Positions 32,252-42,253 of a stretch of DNA of 64,000 bases are shown piece by piece; positions within the stretch are counted from its first letter, which is position 1, and each line of letters begins with the position of its first letter. The notes under the pieces are model-generated. The model ran no database searches, had not been told where the DNA came from, and saw only the letters and a list, made by a program, of their open reading frames with translations. A program made the position numbers and the translations under genes. The stretch spans positions 62,001-126,000 of the forward strand of contig NZ_CALMPA010000023.1 of NCBI RefSeq assembly GCF_937871615.1. The letters run 5' to 3'. This DNA comes from an uncultured Sphingomonas sp. Lineage in GTDB: Bacteria > Pseudomonadota > Alphaproteobacteria > Sphingomonadales > Sphingomonadaceae.

Positions 32252-33601
32252 TCAGCCGGGGTTCAACGGGAAGCGCAGCACCGCCCGCAGGCCCGGCAAG
32301 GCATCCTCGATCGCCAGCCCCCCGCCATGCGCCCGCGCGATCGCGTCGACGAGGTTGAGGCCAAGGCCGTGCCCGGCGGCGGACCGGCTGCGATCCAGCC
32401 GCACGAAGCGTTCGACGATCCGTGCGCGATCGTCCGCCGGCACACCCGGCCCATCATCCTCCACCGCGAGCCGGGCGAATCCGCCATCCGCGCGCAGCGT
32501 CAGCCGGATCATGGTGCCCGGCGGTGTGTGTGCCTGCGCATTGTCGAGCAGATTGGCCAATGCCTGCGCGATCAGCTCGCGATCGCCGGCCACGCATATT
32601 CCGGTCGCGATATCGCACCGCAAATGGCGCCCGCCATCCGCGATGGCGGGGGCGTAGCTGTCGATCAGATCCTCCGCTAGTTCGCTGAGGTCGACCGGCG
32701 CGAAGCCTTGGCGCACGTCGCCGGTATCGACATCGACGATCCGCAATATCCCGCCAAACAGCGCGAGCAGCGCGTCGCTCTGCCGCACCGCCTGGGCGAT
32801 CGCCGCCTCCCGCGCGGCCTGATCGCCTTGCGCCAGCGCCGCCTCCAGCCCGCCGCGCAGCCGGGCGAGCGGCGTACGAAGATCGTGCGCCACGTCCGCC
32901 GAGACCTGCCTGAGGTTATCGAGCAGCCCGGCGATCCGATCGAGCATCAGGTTGAGCACCCGCCCGAGCTGATCGAATTCGTCGCCCCGTGCGGAAACGG
33001 GCACGCGCCGGCGCATATCCCCCGCCATGATCGCCCGCGCGGCGCCGCTGATCCGTTCGAGCCGCCGCCTGAGATAGCCGCCCAGCAGCACGGCCCCTGC
33101 CGCGCCGATCAGCAGCACCAGCACGAACGCCCCCGCGAACAGCGAGAGGATCACCCGGTCGATCCGCTCCAGCGCCTGCGAATCTATCCCCACGACGAGG
33201 ATGTGATCGCGATCCAGCGCGCTCGTCAGCACGCGCGCGCTGTCCACCCCCTCGACGGGATCGCGAAACCTCACATTGGAATAGCCAGATCGCGGCAGCT
33301 TCAGATCGAAATCCCCCGCCAGCCGCCGCCCGTTCGCATCGAACAGCGCGTAACCGAAGGTGACGACGCCGTTGGTCGCGCCTCGGTGCCGGATCGTTTC
33401 CGCCACCCCCGCCAGCCCCTGCCGGCGGTAATCCTGCACCAATGCCGCCTTCGCCTCGGCCAGCGCCAGATCCTGCTGCCCGCGAAAGGCGCGGTCCGCC
33501 GCGAAATACACCAGCGCGCCAAGCAGCGCGACCGCCACCGCGAGCGCGCCGGTATAGATGAAGGCGATCCGGTATGCGGCGCTGCGGCGCCAGTCAGTCA
33601 T
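32252..33601 (-). CDS. Sensor histidine kinase
   Basis: 449-aa membrane kinase. First span about 12-35 (AFIYTGALAVAVALLGALVY), periplasmic part to about 145, second span about 150-175, HAMP, HisKA with the phospho-accepting His in VSADVAHDLRTPLARL, and HATPase boxes (NLLDNAQAHTPPGT, VEDDGPGVP, GHGLGLNLV). Overlaps the response regulator by 8 bp. The divergent RND efflux operon is its likely output. Because cas3 follows on the same strand, read-through is possible. Confidence 0.93.
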   Translation of the reverse strand: MTDWRRSAAYRIAFIYTGALAVAVALLGALVYFAADRAFRGQQDLALAEAKAALVQDYRRQGLAGVAETIRHRGATNGVVTFGYALFDANGRRLAGDFDLKLPRSGYSNVRFRDPVEGVDSARVLTSALDRDHILVVGIDSQALERIDRVILSLFAGAFVLVLLIGAAGAVLLGGYLRRRLERISGAARAIMAGDMRRRVPVSARGDEFDQLGRVLNLMLDRIAGLLDNLRQVSADVAHDLRTPLARLRGGLEAALAQGDQAAREAAIAQAVRQSDALLALFGGILRIVDVDTGDVRQGFAPVDLSELAEDLIDSYAPAIADGGRHLRCDIATGICVAGDRELIAQALANLLDNAQAHTPPGTMIRLTLRADGGFARLAVEDDGPGVPADDRARIVERFVRLDRSRSAAGHGLGLNLVDAIARAHGGGLAIEDALPGLRAVLRFPLNPG

Positions 33602-34268
33602 CGCCGCGCATCCGGTAGCCGATCCCGCGCAGCGTCTCGATCGGATCGCTGTCGAACCCGTCGTTCAGCTTGCCGCGCATCCTGCTCAGATGGCTTTCGA
33701 CGATGTTGGTCTGCGGATCGAAATGAAATCCCCAGATCGCCTCAAGCAGCATCGTCCGCGTCACGATCCGCCCGGCGTTGCGCATCAATTGTTCGAGTAT
33801 CCCGAATTCGCGCGGCTGCAACCGCACCTCGCGCCCGCCACGCCGCACCTCGCGCCGCAGCAGATCGAGCGTCACATCGCCCGCGCTGAACCGCGTCGGC
33901 GGATCGGCGAGCGGCGGGCGGCGCAGCAGCGCGCCGACCCGCGCGGAAAGCTCGGCGAGCGCAAACGGCTTGACCAGATAATCATCCGCCCCCGCGCCCA
34001 GCCCCGCCACGCGATCGCCGATGCTTCCCAGCGCGGTGAGCATGATAACCGGGGTCTTGACGCCGTCCGCCCGCCAGCGCCGCACCACCTCCAGCCCGTC
34101 CAGCCCCGGCAGCATCCGGTCGACGATCGCCAGATCGAACGCCCCGGCGGCGGCGGCAAGCGCCGCATCGCCGCGCGCGATCGTTTCGACCCTATAGCCC
34201 GCCTCGCCCAGCCCATGCGCGACCAGCGCGGCGGTATCGGCATCATCCTCGGCGAGCAGCACGCGCAT
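33594..34268 (-). CDS. OmpR-family response regulator
   Basis: 224-aa regulator: receiver domain about 1-120 (MRVLLAEDDADTAALV; phosphorylated Asp in AIVDRMLPG; LVKPF) and winged-helix DNA-binding domain about 130-220 (EVRLQPREFGILEQLM, VESHLSRMRGKL, TLRGIGYRM). Start chosen at 34268, where the receiver fold begins; the open frame reaches 34388 without a plausible ribosome site. Divergent from the efflux operon, in the manner of metal-responsive two-component systems. Confidence 0.93.
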   Translation of the reverse strand: MRVLLAEDDADTAALVAHGLGEAGYRVETIARGDAALAAAAGAFDLAIVDRMLPGLDGLEVVRRWRADGVKTPVIMLTALGSIGDRVAGLGAGADDYLVKPFALAELSARVGALLRRPPLADPPTRFSAGDVTLDLLRREVRRGGREVRLQPREFGILEQLMRNAGRIVTRTMLLEAIWGFHFDPQTNIVESHLSRMRGKLNDGFDSDPIETLRGIGYRMRGDD

Positions 34269-34445
34269 TTCTTGCCCCGTCAGTTCACTCTCTGCCGTCA
34301 TCACCAGAACATGAAACGTGCCCGGAATCGCCGACGGTGCAAACGGTCTTTCGCGCAACATTGGGATAATACAATGTCCGTTTCCCACCGCCCCACTCTA
34401 TTGAGGCTCGATGATCGTCGCGCGGTTGCGAATGCGGGAAGCGAA

Positions 34446-35804
34446 ATGACGGGCGACCGGCCCGGCCTGCGGCATATCGGTCGCGCGGGGTTGTTCGCCT
34501 CGCTCCTTGCCGGATGCGCGCATTATCAGCCCGCCCCGCTCGCCGATCGCCCCGCGTTGGTCAGCGATATGCGCGCGCTGCCCGGCATTCCCGCCGGGCC
34601 GCTGTCGGTCGCCGATATCGTCTCGCTCGCCATCGCGCGCGATCCCGATCTTGTCGCGGCGCGCGCGAAGCGCGGCGTGGCGGAAGCGCAACTGGTGCAG
34701 GCTGGCGTGCTGCCCAATCCGTCGCTCACCGGCGCGTTCCTTCCGCTCGTGTCCGGCGCCGGCACGGCGCCCGCATGGAATTTCGGGCTGGCGCAGGATC
34801 TGAAGGCGCTGCTCACCTACAAGCCCAGAATGCGCGGCGCACGCGACGCCGCCGGCCAGGTCCGCGCCGATCTGCTGTGGCAGGAATGGCAGGTCGCCGG
34901 GCGCGCGCGGCAACTGGCGACTGACATCATCGAGCGCGAACGATCGCGCGCGTTGCTCGATGAGGCCGCAACCCTGCTGCGCCACCGTTACGATACGACA
35001 CAGCGTGCGCTCGCCGCCGGCAATGTGACGTTGATGACCGCCGCGCCAAGCGCGCTCGGCTATCAGCAGGCGCGCGCCAATCTGCAGGCGCTCGATCAGC
35101 AGCAGTTGCAGGATCGCCACCGGCTCAACGCGCTGCTCGGCCTCGCGCCCGAAGTGATCGTGCCGCTCAGCCCCACCCCGGATATCGCCCCGCTCGATAT
35201 CGCGGCGGCGCGCGCCAGCCTCCCCTCGCTCCCCGATCGCCGGCCGGATCTGCTCGCGCTCCGCTTCGGCTATGCCGCGCAGGATGAGGCGCTGCGCGCG
35301 GCGATCCTGGCGCAATTCCCCGATTTCATCCTGGGCGGCAGCGCATCGAGCGACAACAGCAAGGTGGTGAACGCCGGCCCCACGCTCCAGATCGGCGTGC
35401 CGCTGTTCGATCGCAATCAGGGCAATGTCGCGATCGCCCGCGCCACCCGCGAACAGCTTCGCGCGGAATATGCCGCGCGGCTCGATGCCACCACTGGCGA
35501 AATCGGCGCGCTGCTGGCCGAGATGGAGCAGCTTCGCGCGCAACTCGCCACGGTAACGCGCGATCTCCCCGCCGCCCGCGCAGCGGCGGCGCGCGCCAGC
35601 CTCGCCTTCGGCGCATCCGCGCTTGAGGAGCGCGCCTATGTCGATCTCGTCACCAATCGTTTCGCCAAGGAACAGGAAGTGTTCACGCTACAACTGGCTT
35701 TGCTGGATAGGCAGATCGCGATCGAGGCGTTGCTCGGCATCGGGCTGCCGGGGATCGACCCGCGCGATCTGCCCGATCCCGGCACGAAGGGCGCGGCGCG
35801 ATGA
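34446..35804 (+). CDS. TolC-like outer-membrane efflux lipoprotein (CusC/CzcC type)
   Basis: 452-aa outer-membrane channel of an RND system. Lipobox LFASLLAGC near residue 22, then two TolC repeats rich in coiled coil (LVAARAKRGVAEAQLVQAGV, LPNPSLTGAF; later GVPLFDRNQGNVAIARATRE). Start 34446 has a good ribosome site (GGGAAG). The open frame continues far upstream but there is antisense to the response regulator. Its TGA overlaps the next ATG. Confidence 0.88.
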   Translation: MTGDRPGLRHIGRAGLFASLLAGCAHYQPAPLADRPALVSDMRALPGIPAGPLSVADIVSLAIARDPDLVAARAKRGVAEAQLVQAGVLPNPSLTGAFLPLVSGAGTAPAWNFGLAQDLKALLTYKPRMRGARDAAGQVRADLLWQEWQVAGRARQLATDIIERERSRALLDEAATLLRHRYDTTQRALAAGNVTLMTAAPSALGYQQARANLQALDQQQLQDRHRLNALLGLAPEVIVPLSPTPDIAPLDIAAARASLPSLPDRRPDLLALRFGYAAQDEALRAAILAQFPDFILGGSASSDNSKVVNAGPTLQIGVPLFDRNQGNVAIARATREQLRAEYAARLDATTGEIGALLAEMEQLRAQLATVTRDLPAARAAAARASLAFGASALEERAYVDLVTNRFAKEQEVFTLQLALLDRQIAIEALLGIGLPGIDPRDLPDPGTKGAAR

Positions 35805-36832
35805 GGCGCGCGATTCCGCTGCTGGCGCTGGCACTCTGCGGGTGCGGCGCATCAGCGCCGGCGGACGAGGCGGGCCGATCGACCACGCTCGTCTCCACCA
35901 TGCGGGTTGAGCGGCACAGCCTGCCGCGCGTTATCGAAGGCTATGGGCAGGCAACCCCTGCGGCGAACGGCGTGACGACGCTCAGCATCCAGCAACCCGG
36001 ACAGGTCGTGGCGATCCCCGCCGTCGCGGGCGCGCAGGTCGCGGCGGGCCAGCCGGTGATCGTGTTCGTGGTCGCGCCTTCCGCACGAAGCAGTTTCTCG
36101 CAAGCGCAAGCCGCCGTGAAAGCCGCCGAATCGCAACGCGCGACCACCGCGCAGCTCGTCACCCAGCAGCTCGCCACGCGAGATCAGCTCGTGCAGGCGG
36201 AAAAGGCGCTGGCCGACGCCCGCGTCGCGCTTGCCGCGCTGGTGAAGGAAGGGGCCGGCGCGGCGACCATCACGCTGCGCGCGCCCTTCGCCGGGGTGGT
36301 CAGCACCATTCCCGTCGCCCCCGGCGATCGCACCCAGCCGGGGCAGGCGCTGGCAACGGTGGCGCGCGCCGGATCGCTGATCGTGACGGTGGGGGTCGAT
36401 CCTTCACACCGCAGCGAATTGCGCGTCGGGGCGCCCGCATCGCTGGCGCGGCTCGATGGGGGCGCTGCGGTCAGCGGCCATGTCCAGCGCGTCGATGCGA
36501 TGCTCAATCCGCGCACGCGGCTGGTCGATGTCGATATCGCCTACCCCGCTGGCGCGATCCTTTCCGGCGAGGCGACGCGGGTGAAAATCGAAACCTCGCG
36601 CGCAGAGGGCTGGCTCGTCCCGCACCGCGCGGTGGTGATCGACAGCGACGGCAAGGCCAATGTGTTCCAGCTCGTCGCGGGCAAGGCGAAGGCGGTGCCG
36701 GTAACGGTCGAGGTGGCGCGCCCCGACAATGATCTCGTCGGCGGCAGTCTCGATCCGCGCGCGCCGCTGATCGTCGATGGCGCCTATCAACTCGCGGACG
36801 GCGACGCAGTGCGGGTCGCGCGACCGCGATGA
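35801..36832 (+). CDS. RND efflux periplasmic adaptor (HlyD/MFP family)
   Basis: 343-aa adaptor anchored by a lipobox (LLALALCGC). Barrel-sandwich/lipoyl halves at about 60-90 (GQVVAIPAVAGAQVAAGQPV) and 155-185 (LRAPFAGVVSTIPVAPGDRT), a coiled-coil hairpin between them, then a beta-barrel. Links the outer channel to the inner-membrane pump; coupled to both by 4-bp overlaps. Confidence 0.9.
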   Translation: MRRAIPLLALALCGCGASAPADEAGRSTTLVSTMRVERHSLPRVIEGYGQATPAANGVTTLSIQQPGQVVAIPAVAGAQVAAGQPVIVFVVAPSARSSFSQAQAAVKAAESQRATTAQLVTQQLATRDQLVQAEKALADARVALAALVKEGAGAATITLRAPFAGVVSTIPVAPGDRTQPGQALATVARAGSLIVTVGVDPSHRSELRVGAPASLARLDGGAAVSGHVQRVDAMLNPRTRLVDVDIAYPAGAILSGEATRVKIETSRAEGWLVPHRAVVIDSDGKANVFQLVAGKAKAVPVTVEVARPDNDLVGGSLDPRAPLIVDGAYQLADGDAVRVARPR

Positions 36833-39800
36833 ACTATGCCACGCTGCTCCAGCGACAGTCGCGCGCCTTCCTGACGATCGCCATCGCGCTGGCGATCGCG
36901 GGCATCGTCGCCGCTTTTTCCTTGCCGGTCGGGCTGTTTCCGCAGGTTTCCTTCCCGCGCGTGGTGGTCGATATCGACGCCGGATCGCGCCCGGCGGACC
37001 AGACCGCGCTGATCGTCACCACCCCGGTCGAACAGGCGCTGCGCGCGGTGCAGGGCGTGCGCAGTGTGCGCTCCGAAACGACGCGCGGATCGGCGCAGAT
37101 CTCCGTTGATTTCGGCTGGGGCCGCGACATGGTGGCAAGCACCCTGCTGATCGAGGGGGCGATGTCCCGCGCGCTCGGATCGCTTCCGCCGGGCACGACA
37201 TACAACGTCCGCCGGATGGACCCGACGGTCTTCCCGATCCTTTCCTATGCGCTCGAATCGGATGGGACGACGCCGGCGCGGCTCAGGGATTTCGCGCGCT
37301 ATCAGATCGTGCCGTTGCTGAGCGGCATCCCCGGCCTCGCGCGCGTCGACGTGCAGGGCGGGGAGACGGCGGAAATCGAAGTGCTGGCGGATCCCGCGCG
37401 CCTCGCCGCGCACGGCCTTGCGATAAGCGACCTTTCCGCCGCGATCGCCAACGGCAACGTGCTGAGCGCGGTCGGCCGGGTGCAGGATCGCGGGCGGCTG
37501 TCGCTGGTCATCGCGGATCGCACCCTGCCCGGCGCGACGGCGATCGGCGATGTGGTGGTGAAGGCCGATCCGGCGGGGGTGGTGCGCGTGCGCGATGTCG
37601 CCACCGTCCAGCAGGGCGTGATGCCGCAATGGCTGCGCGTCAGCGAGGATGGGCGCCCGGCGGTGTTGCTCAACATCTTCGAGCAGCCCGATGGCAATGC
37701 CGTGCAGATCGCGCGCGCCGTGGAGCAGAAGCTGGCCCATGCGAAGCTGCCGCCCGGCACGCGGCTCGTCTGCTGGTACGATCAGAGCGAGCTGGTCACC
37801 GCATCCGCCGCGAGCGTGCGCGACGCGGTGCTGATCGGCCTCGCCCTCGCCGCGCTCGTCCTGCTCCTGTTCCTCAAAAGCTGGCGGATCACCTTGGTCG
37901 CCGCGATCGTGGTTCCGGCGACGCTGGCGACGACCGTGCTGGTGCTCACGATCTGCGGCATGAGCTTCAACATCATGACGCTGGGCGGGATCGCCGCCGC
38001 GGTCGGGCTGCTGATCGACGACGTGATCGTGATGGTCGAACATATCGTGCGCCGCGCCGGCACGGCGGGCGGCGGCAAGGGCGCGGTGCTGCCCGCCGCG
38101 CGCGAATTCATGACGCCGCTGACCGGATCGAGCCTCGCCACGCTGATCGTGTTCCTGCCGCTCTCCTTCCTCACCGGGGTGACGGGCGCGTTCTCCAAGG
38201 CGCTGTCGGTGACGATGGCGGCGGCGCTGGCGATTTCATGGGCGATGACCGCCTTCGTCGTCCCCGCGCTCACCGCGCGGCTGGTCGATTTCGACAAGCT
38301 GCGCGATCCCGCCGCTGCCGGCGCGGGGCGGCTCTCGCACTGGCACGATGCCGCGCTCGATCGCCTGCGCGCGCGGCCCTGGCTGCTCGCCGCGATCGGG
38401 GCGCCGCTGCTGATCCTCGGCTATCTCGGCTATGCGAACGTGCCGACCGGCTTCATGCCCAAAGTCGACGAGGGCGGGTTCGTCATGGATTATTACACGC
38501 CCCCCGGCACCTCGCTCGACGAAACCGAACGGCGGATGGCGCAGGTCGATGCGCTGCTGCGCGCCGATGCCGACGTGCTGACCTTCTCGCGCCGGCTCGG
38601 CACCGGGCTGGGCGGCGATCTCGGGCAGAGCTATCACGGCGACTATTTCGTCCGCCTGAAGCCCGATCATGCCCGCGCCACCGAGGAGGTCGCCGCCGCC
38701 ATCGCCGCGCAGATCGCCGCGCAGGTGCCCGGCGTGCAGCTAGAGGTCGCGCAACTCATGGAGGATCTGATCGGCGATCTGACGGCGGTGCCGCAGCCGA
38801 TCGAGATCAAGCTGTTCGCATCCGATCCCGCGATCCTGACCGGCGAGGCGCGCAAGGTCGCCGCCGCGATCGGCAAGGTTTCCGGCGTGATCGAGGTGAA
38901 GGACGGCGTGCGACTGGCAGGCGATGCGATCGACGTGCGCATCGACCCGATCCGCGCCGCGTTCGAAGGTGTAACGCCCGCCGAGGTGCAGAACGCGATC
39001 GACGCCGCGCTCAACGGCACGGTCGCCACCACCCTCCCCCAGCCGACCAAGACGATCAACGTCCGCGTCCGGCTGCCCGAGGCCTTGTCGATCACCCGCG
39101 AGGGGTTGGCGTACCTGCCGATCCGCGCGGGCGACGGGCATGTCTTCGCGCTGTCGCGGGTCGCCGATCTCCGGCTCGTCACCGGCCAGCCGCAGATCGC
39201 GCGCGAGAATCTGGAGCCGATGGTCGCGGTGACCGGGCGGATCGAGGGGCGCGGGCTGGGCGCGACGATCGCGGATATCACCGGCGCGCTGGCCCAACCG
39301 GGGCTGCTCGCGCCGGGCGTCCGCTATGAACTGGGCGGGCTATATCAGCAGCAGCAGATCGCCTTCGCCGGGCTGACGCGGGTGTTCTTCGCCGCGCTGA
39401 TCGCGGAGTTCATCCTGTTGCTGGTGCTCTATCGCCGGTTCGCCACCCCGCTCATCATCATCGCCTGTTCGCTGCTGTCGACCACCGCGGTGTTCACCGC
39501 TTTGTGGCTGACCGGCGTTGATCTCAACATCACCGCGCTGATGGGGATGACGATGATTATCGGCATCGGCACCGAAATGGCGATCTTCTACGTCAGCGAA
39601 TATGAGGAACTGGCGCGCCACATGCCGCATCGCGCCGCCGCGCGCGAGGCGAGCCGCAATCGCCTGCGCCCGATCACGATGACGACGCTGGCCGCGATCC
39701 TGACGCTCCTGCCGCTGGCGCTGTCGATCGGGCGAGGTGCGGGCATCCAGCAACCGCTGGCGATCGCGATCATCGCCGGCCTGTTGCTGCAATATCCGCT

Positions 39801-39864
39801 GGTGCTGCTGGCGATGCCGGTGCTGATCGGCGCGGCCCGGAGAAGAACGACCGACGCCGGTTGA
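36829..39864 (+). CDS. RND efflux pump, AcrB/CzcA superfamily
   Basis: 1011-aa inner-membrane proton-driven pump with the usual twelve spans and two large periplasmic loops. TM4 carries GLLIDDVIVMVEHIVRRAG, closer to drug-type (HAE) than to heavy-metal-type pumps, whereas the outer channel resembles metal systems. Other marks: FPRVVVDIDAGSRPADQTAL near residue 45 and GMTMIIGIGTEMAIFYVSEY near 905. Substrate therefore open: metal, dye or small organic. Confidence 0.92.
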   Translation: MNYATLLQRQSRAFLTIAIALAIAGIVAAFSLPVGLFPQVSFPRVVVDIDAGSRPADQTALIVTTPVEQALRAVQGVRSVRSETTRGSAQISVDFGWGRDMVASTLLIEGAMSRALGSLPPGTTYNVRRMDPTVFPILSYALESDGTTPARLRDFARYQIVPLLSGIPGLARVDVQGGETAEIEVLADPARLAAHGLAISDLSAAIANGNVLSAVGRVQDRGRLSLVIADRTLPGATAIGDVVVKADPAGVVRVRDVATVQQGVMPQWLRVSEDGRPAVLLNIFEQPDGNAVQIARAVEQKLAHAKLPPGTRLVCWYDQSELVTASAASVRDAVLIGLALAALVLLLFLKSWRITLVAAIVVPATLATTVLVLTICGMSFNIMTLGGIAAAVGLLIDDVIVMVEHIVRRAGTAGGGKGAVLPAAREFMTPLTGSSLATLIVFLPLSFLTGVTGAFSKALSVTMAAALAISWAMTAFVVPALTARLVDFDKLRDPAAAGAGRLSHWHDAALDRLRARPWLLAAIGAPLLILGYLGYANVPTGFMPKVDEGGFVMDYYTPPGTSLDETERRMAQVDALLRADADVLTFSRRLGTGLGGDLGQSYHGDYFVRLKPDHARATEEVAAAIAAQIAAQVPGVQLEVAQLMEDLIGDLTAVPQPIEIKLFASDPAILTGEARKVAAAIGKVSGVIEVKDGVRLAGDAIDVRIDPIRAAFEGVTPAEVQNAIDAALNGTVATTLPQPTKTINVRVRLPEALSITREGLAYLPIRAGDGHVFALSRVADLRLVTGQPQIARENLEPMVAVTGRIEGRGLGATIADITGALAQPGLLAPGVRYELGGLYQQQQIAFAGLTRVFFAALIAEFILLLVLYRRFATPLIIIACSLLSTTAVFTALWLTGVDLNITALMGMTMIIGIGTEMAIFYVSEYEELARHMPHRAAAREASRNRLRPITMTTLAAILTLLPLALSIGRGAGIQQPLAIAIIAGLLLQYPLVLLAMPVLIGAARRRTTDAG

Positions 39865-39875
39865 AGCCGGGCGCC

Positions 39876-41396
39876 CTACATCTTCATCGTCATGATCGCC
39901 GCCGCGGTCTCGATCGCGTTCCACAGATTCTGGATGCGGACATTCTCGTCCTCGGCGTGCTGGTTGTTGTCGTAATTGGCCGATCCGACCGAAATCAGCG
40001 GAACGCCGAAATTCTGCTCGATCATGAACAGCGGCAGGCTGCCCCCCGATGTCGGCAGCGCCACCGCCGGTTGACCATCCAGCGCGCCGAGCGCCGAAAC
40101 GATCGCTCGCCCGATCGGCGCGTCCATCGGCGTGCGCACCGCGTTATAGCCGCCCTCGCGGCGATTGACGCGAACGATCGCGGGATAGCGCGCGCGCTCC
40201 GCCTCGGTCGGCTCCGCCTCGGTCACGTGAAAGCCTTGGGCGGCGATATGCGCGATCACCTTGTTCACCTGCTTCCGGTCGTCCGCGCCCTTGGCCAGCC
40301 GCATGTCGATCGTCGCGGCGGCGGTCGCTGGGATCACGTTGCGGGCATTGGCGCCCACATCGGCGCTCATCAGCCCGTCGACATTGAGCGAGGTGCGCAT
40401 CAGGCTGTCGAGCAGCCCGTCGCCGCCTTCCGATGCGGCGATGCCCAGTTCGCTCATCACCGCCTTGTCCGAATCCGGCGCGGCGGCGATCGCGGCGCGC
40501 TCCGCCGCGCCCACCGGCGCATCGTCATCGTAAAAGCCCTTCACCAGCACGCGCCCCTTGTCGTCCTTCATCGAGGCGAGCAATCGCGAGAGCATCATCG
40601 CCGGATTGGGGGACCAATTGCCGTAATGGCCGCTGTGCAGCGGGCGGCGCGCGCCATAGACGGTCAGGTCCATCCCGGTCACCCCGCGCACGCCGAACAC
40701 CACCTGGCGCCGCCCGGATTGATGCGCCGGGCCATCGAAGATCACCCAGCCGTCCGACACCAGCAGCGCCTTGTTGCGCGAAAGGATATCGCCAAGGTGC
40801 GGCGATCCGGCCTCCTCCTCGCCTTCGAACACGATCTTGACGTTCATCGCGGGCAGGCGCTTTTCCGCCTTCAGCGCATCCACGGCGGTGAGCAGCGCGA
40901 TCACGCCGAGCTTGTCGTCGGAGGTGGAGCGCGCATAGAGCCGCCATTCCGGGTCGATCTTCTCGCCCGCGACGGGCATCGGCAGGATGGTGCCGCCCGC
41001 TTCCATCGCGTGGGTGCGCAATGTCGGCTGCCACGGCGGCGACGCGGCCCATTTCGCGGCCACCGTGGGCTGGCCGTCATAATGGGCGTAGAGCACGATC
41101 GTCTTCTTCGCGCCCGGCACCTTCCATTCGCCATAGACGACCGGCGGCACCTTGGGATCGCCGCCCTCCAGCAGCCGGGGCGCGAGGCCGCGCCTCTCCA
41201 TCATCGCCATCAGCGCCTCGGCATTGCGCCGGATATTGGGCGTGTCCGCCGCGACATTGGGGATCGCCAGCAGATCGACGAATTCGCCCAGGATCCTGTG
41301 CTCGTTCGCAACGCGGTAATCGCGCACCCCGGCAAATGCCGGCATCGCGATGGTGGACGCCATCAACACGCCCCAGGCCACAAACCGCATCGCCAT
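39876..41396 (-). CDS. Secreted M20-family metallopeptidase
   Basis: 506-aa zinc hydrolase with signal peptide (MRFVAWGVLMASTIAMPAFA; true start may be Met3 at 41390). Metal ligands: His/Asp in VLYAHYDGQPT, Asp in ARSTSDDKLG, Glu pair in FEGEEEAGSPH, and a distal His near the C-terminus. A dimerisation domain lies at about 220-370. Probably a periplasmic di/oligopeptidase. Convergent with the efflux operon. Confidence 0.9.
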   Translation of the reverse strand: MAMRFVAWGVLMASTIAMPAFAGVRDYRVANEHRILGEFVDLLAIPNVAADTPNIRRNAEALMAMMERRGLAPRLLEGGDPKVPPVVYGEWKVPGAKKTIVLYAHYDGQPTVAAKWAASPPWQPTLRTHAMEAGGTILPMPVAGEKIDPEWRLYARSTSDDKLGVIALLTAVDALKAEKRLPAMNVKIVFEGEEEAGSPHLGDILSRNKALLVSDGWVIFDGPAHQSGRRQVVFGVRGVTGMDLTVYGARRPLHSGHYGNWSPNPAMMLSRLLASMKDDKGRVLVKGFYDDDAPVGAAERAAIAAAPDSDKAVMSELGIAASEGGDGLLDSLMRTSLNVDGLMSADVGANARNVIPATAAATIDMRLAKGADDRKQVNKVIAHIAAQGFHVTEAEPTEAERARYPAIVRVNRREGGYNAVRTPMDAPIGRAIVSALGALDGQPAVALPTSGGSLPLFMIEQNFGVPLISVGSANYDNNQHAEDENVRIQNLWNAIETAAAIMTMKM

Positions 41397-41551
41397 CCCC
41401 CGATTATCTGAACCGCCCGAACCCTAATTGGAAATGTCGCGGTTCGGCAACAAGCTTGCGTGCTTCGCAACCGGAGGGATTCTCGCGGAAACTGACGGGC
41501 GTGAAGCCCGCGAGCGGATTTCGCATGGCGGCTCGTGCCAGCCGCTACGCC

Positions 41552-41701
41552 TAGGGCCAATCAACATTCAGGTCAGGTCGAGCCGAAAATGGTGGTTTCT
41601 CGTGACCCGCAAGCGCAGCGTACTAAAGGTACGTGAGCACCGAAAAGCGCGGGAAACCGCCATTTGCAGGCCGGCATGGGTTGAATGTCGCGTCGGCCCT
41701 A
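41552..41701. repeat. 150-bp imperfect palindrome (MITE/REP-like element)
   Basis: The ends TAGGGCC (41552-41558) and GGCCCTA (41695-41701) are perfect inverted repeats. Inside are further mirrored pairs: ACATTCA/TGAATGT, ATGGTGGTTTC/GAAACCGCCAT, and a centre GTAC-TAAAG-GTAC. It has no coding capacity and sits between two genes. The layout suggests a non-autonomous mobile element or a long extragenic hairpin; I recall similar elements in sphingomonads but cannot search. Confidence 0.7.
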
Positions 41702-41711
41702 AGGATGCGCC

Positions 41712-42253
41712 CTAAACGGCGGCGATCAACGCCCGCGCGGCGGCGCGATCGAGCGCGGCCAGCGCGCCGCCCTGGAAGCGCGGGTCATGGCTCACCTCGC
41801 CCACCGTCCACGCCGGAATCGGGATGCCCGCCAGCGCGGCGGCGTCGGGCGCCTCGATCTCGGCAAGCACCAGCCCATCGAGGTCGCCCGCGAAGACATC
41901 CACGCCGAATTCCGCATCGCCCGCCATCACCGGATAGCGTCGCTTGACGATCGGGCGACCGGGCAGCGATGCGAACACCGCATATTCGCTCGCCGTCAGA
42001 TAGGCGTTGACCATCGCGCGGGCGAGCGGATCGGCCGCGTCATATTTCTTCGCGAGCTTGTGGGCGATCTCGCCCGTCGCGCTGTCGGTCATCCGGCGCA
42101 GGCGGATGCGCGTGGCGGAAATATACAGGTCTTCGATCAGCATGTGATCGCGCGGAAGCGGCGGCAGCAGCGCCGGATCGACGCGAAACCGCCGCTCCCG
42201 CTCGATATGGCTGTATTTGGGCGCGGCGGCTTCGTCCGCGCCCGTGCGCATCT

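Noticed and set aside
30051-32657. Long plus-strand frame (868 codons) opposite cas3
   Set aside because: High-GC mirror frame of a real gene with all Cas3 motifs; no domain seen.
33558-34445. Long N-terminal extension of the TolC-like protein
   Set aside because: Antisense to the response regulator, Arg/His/Gln-rich; a lipobox start with a good ribosome site exists at 34446.
36787-38043. Minus-strand His/Asp-rich frame inside the RND pump gene
   Set aside because: Shadow of the pump gene; composition is typical of antisense frames in GC-rich DNA.
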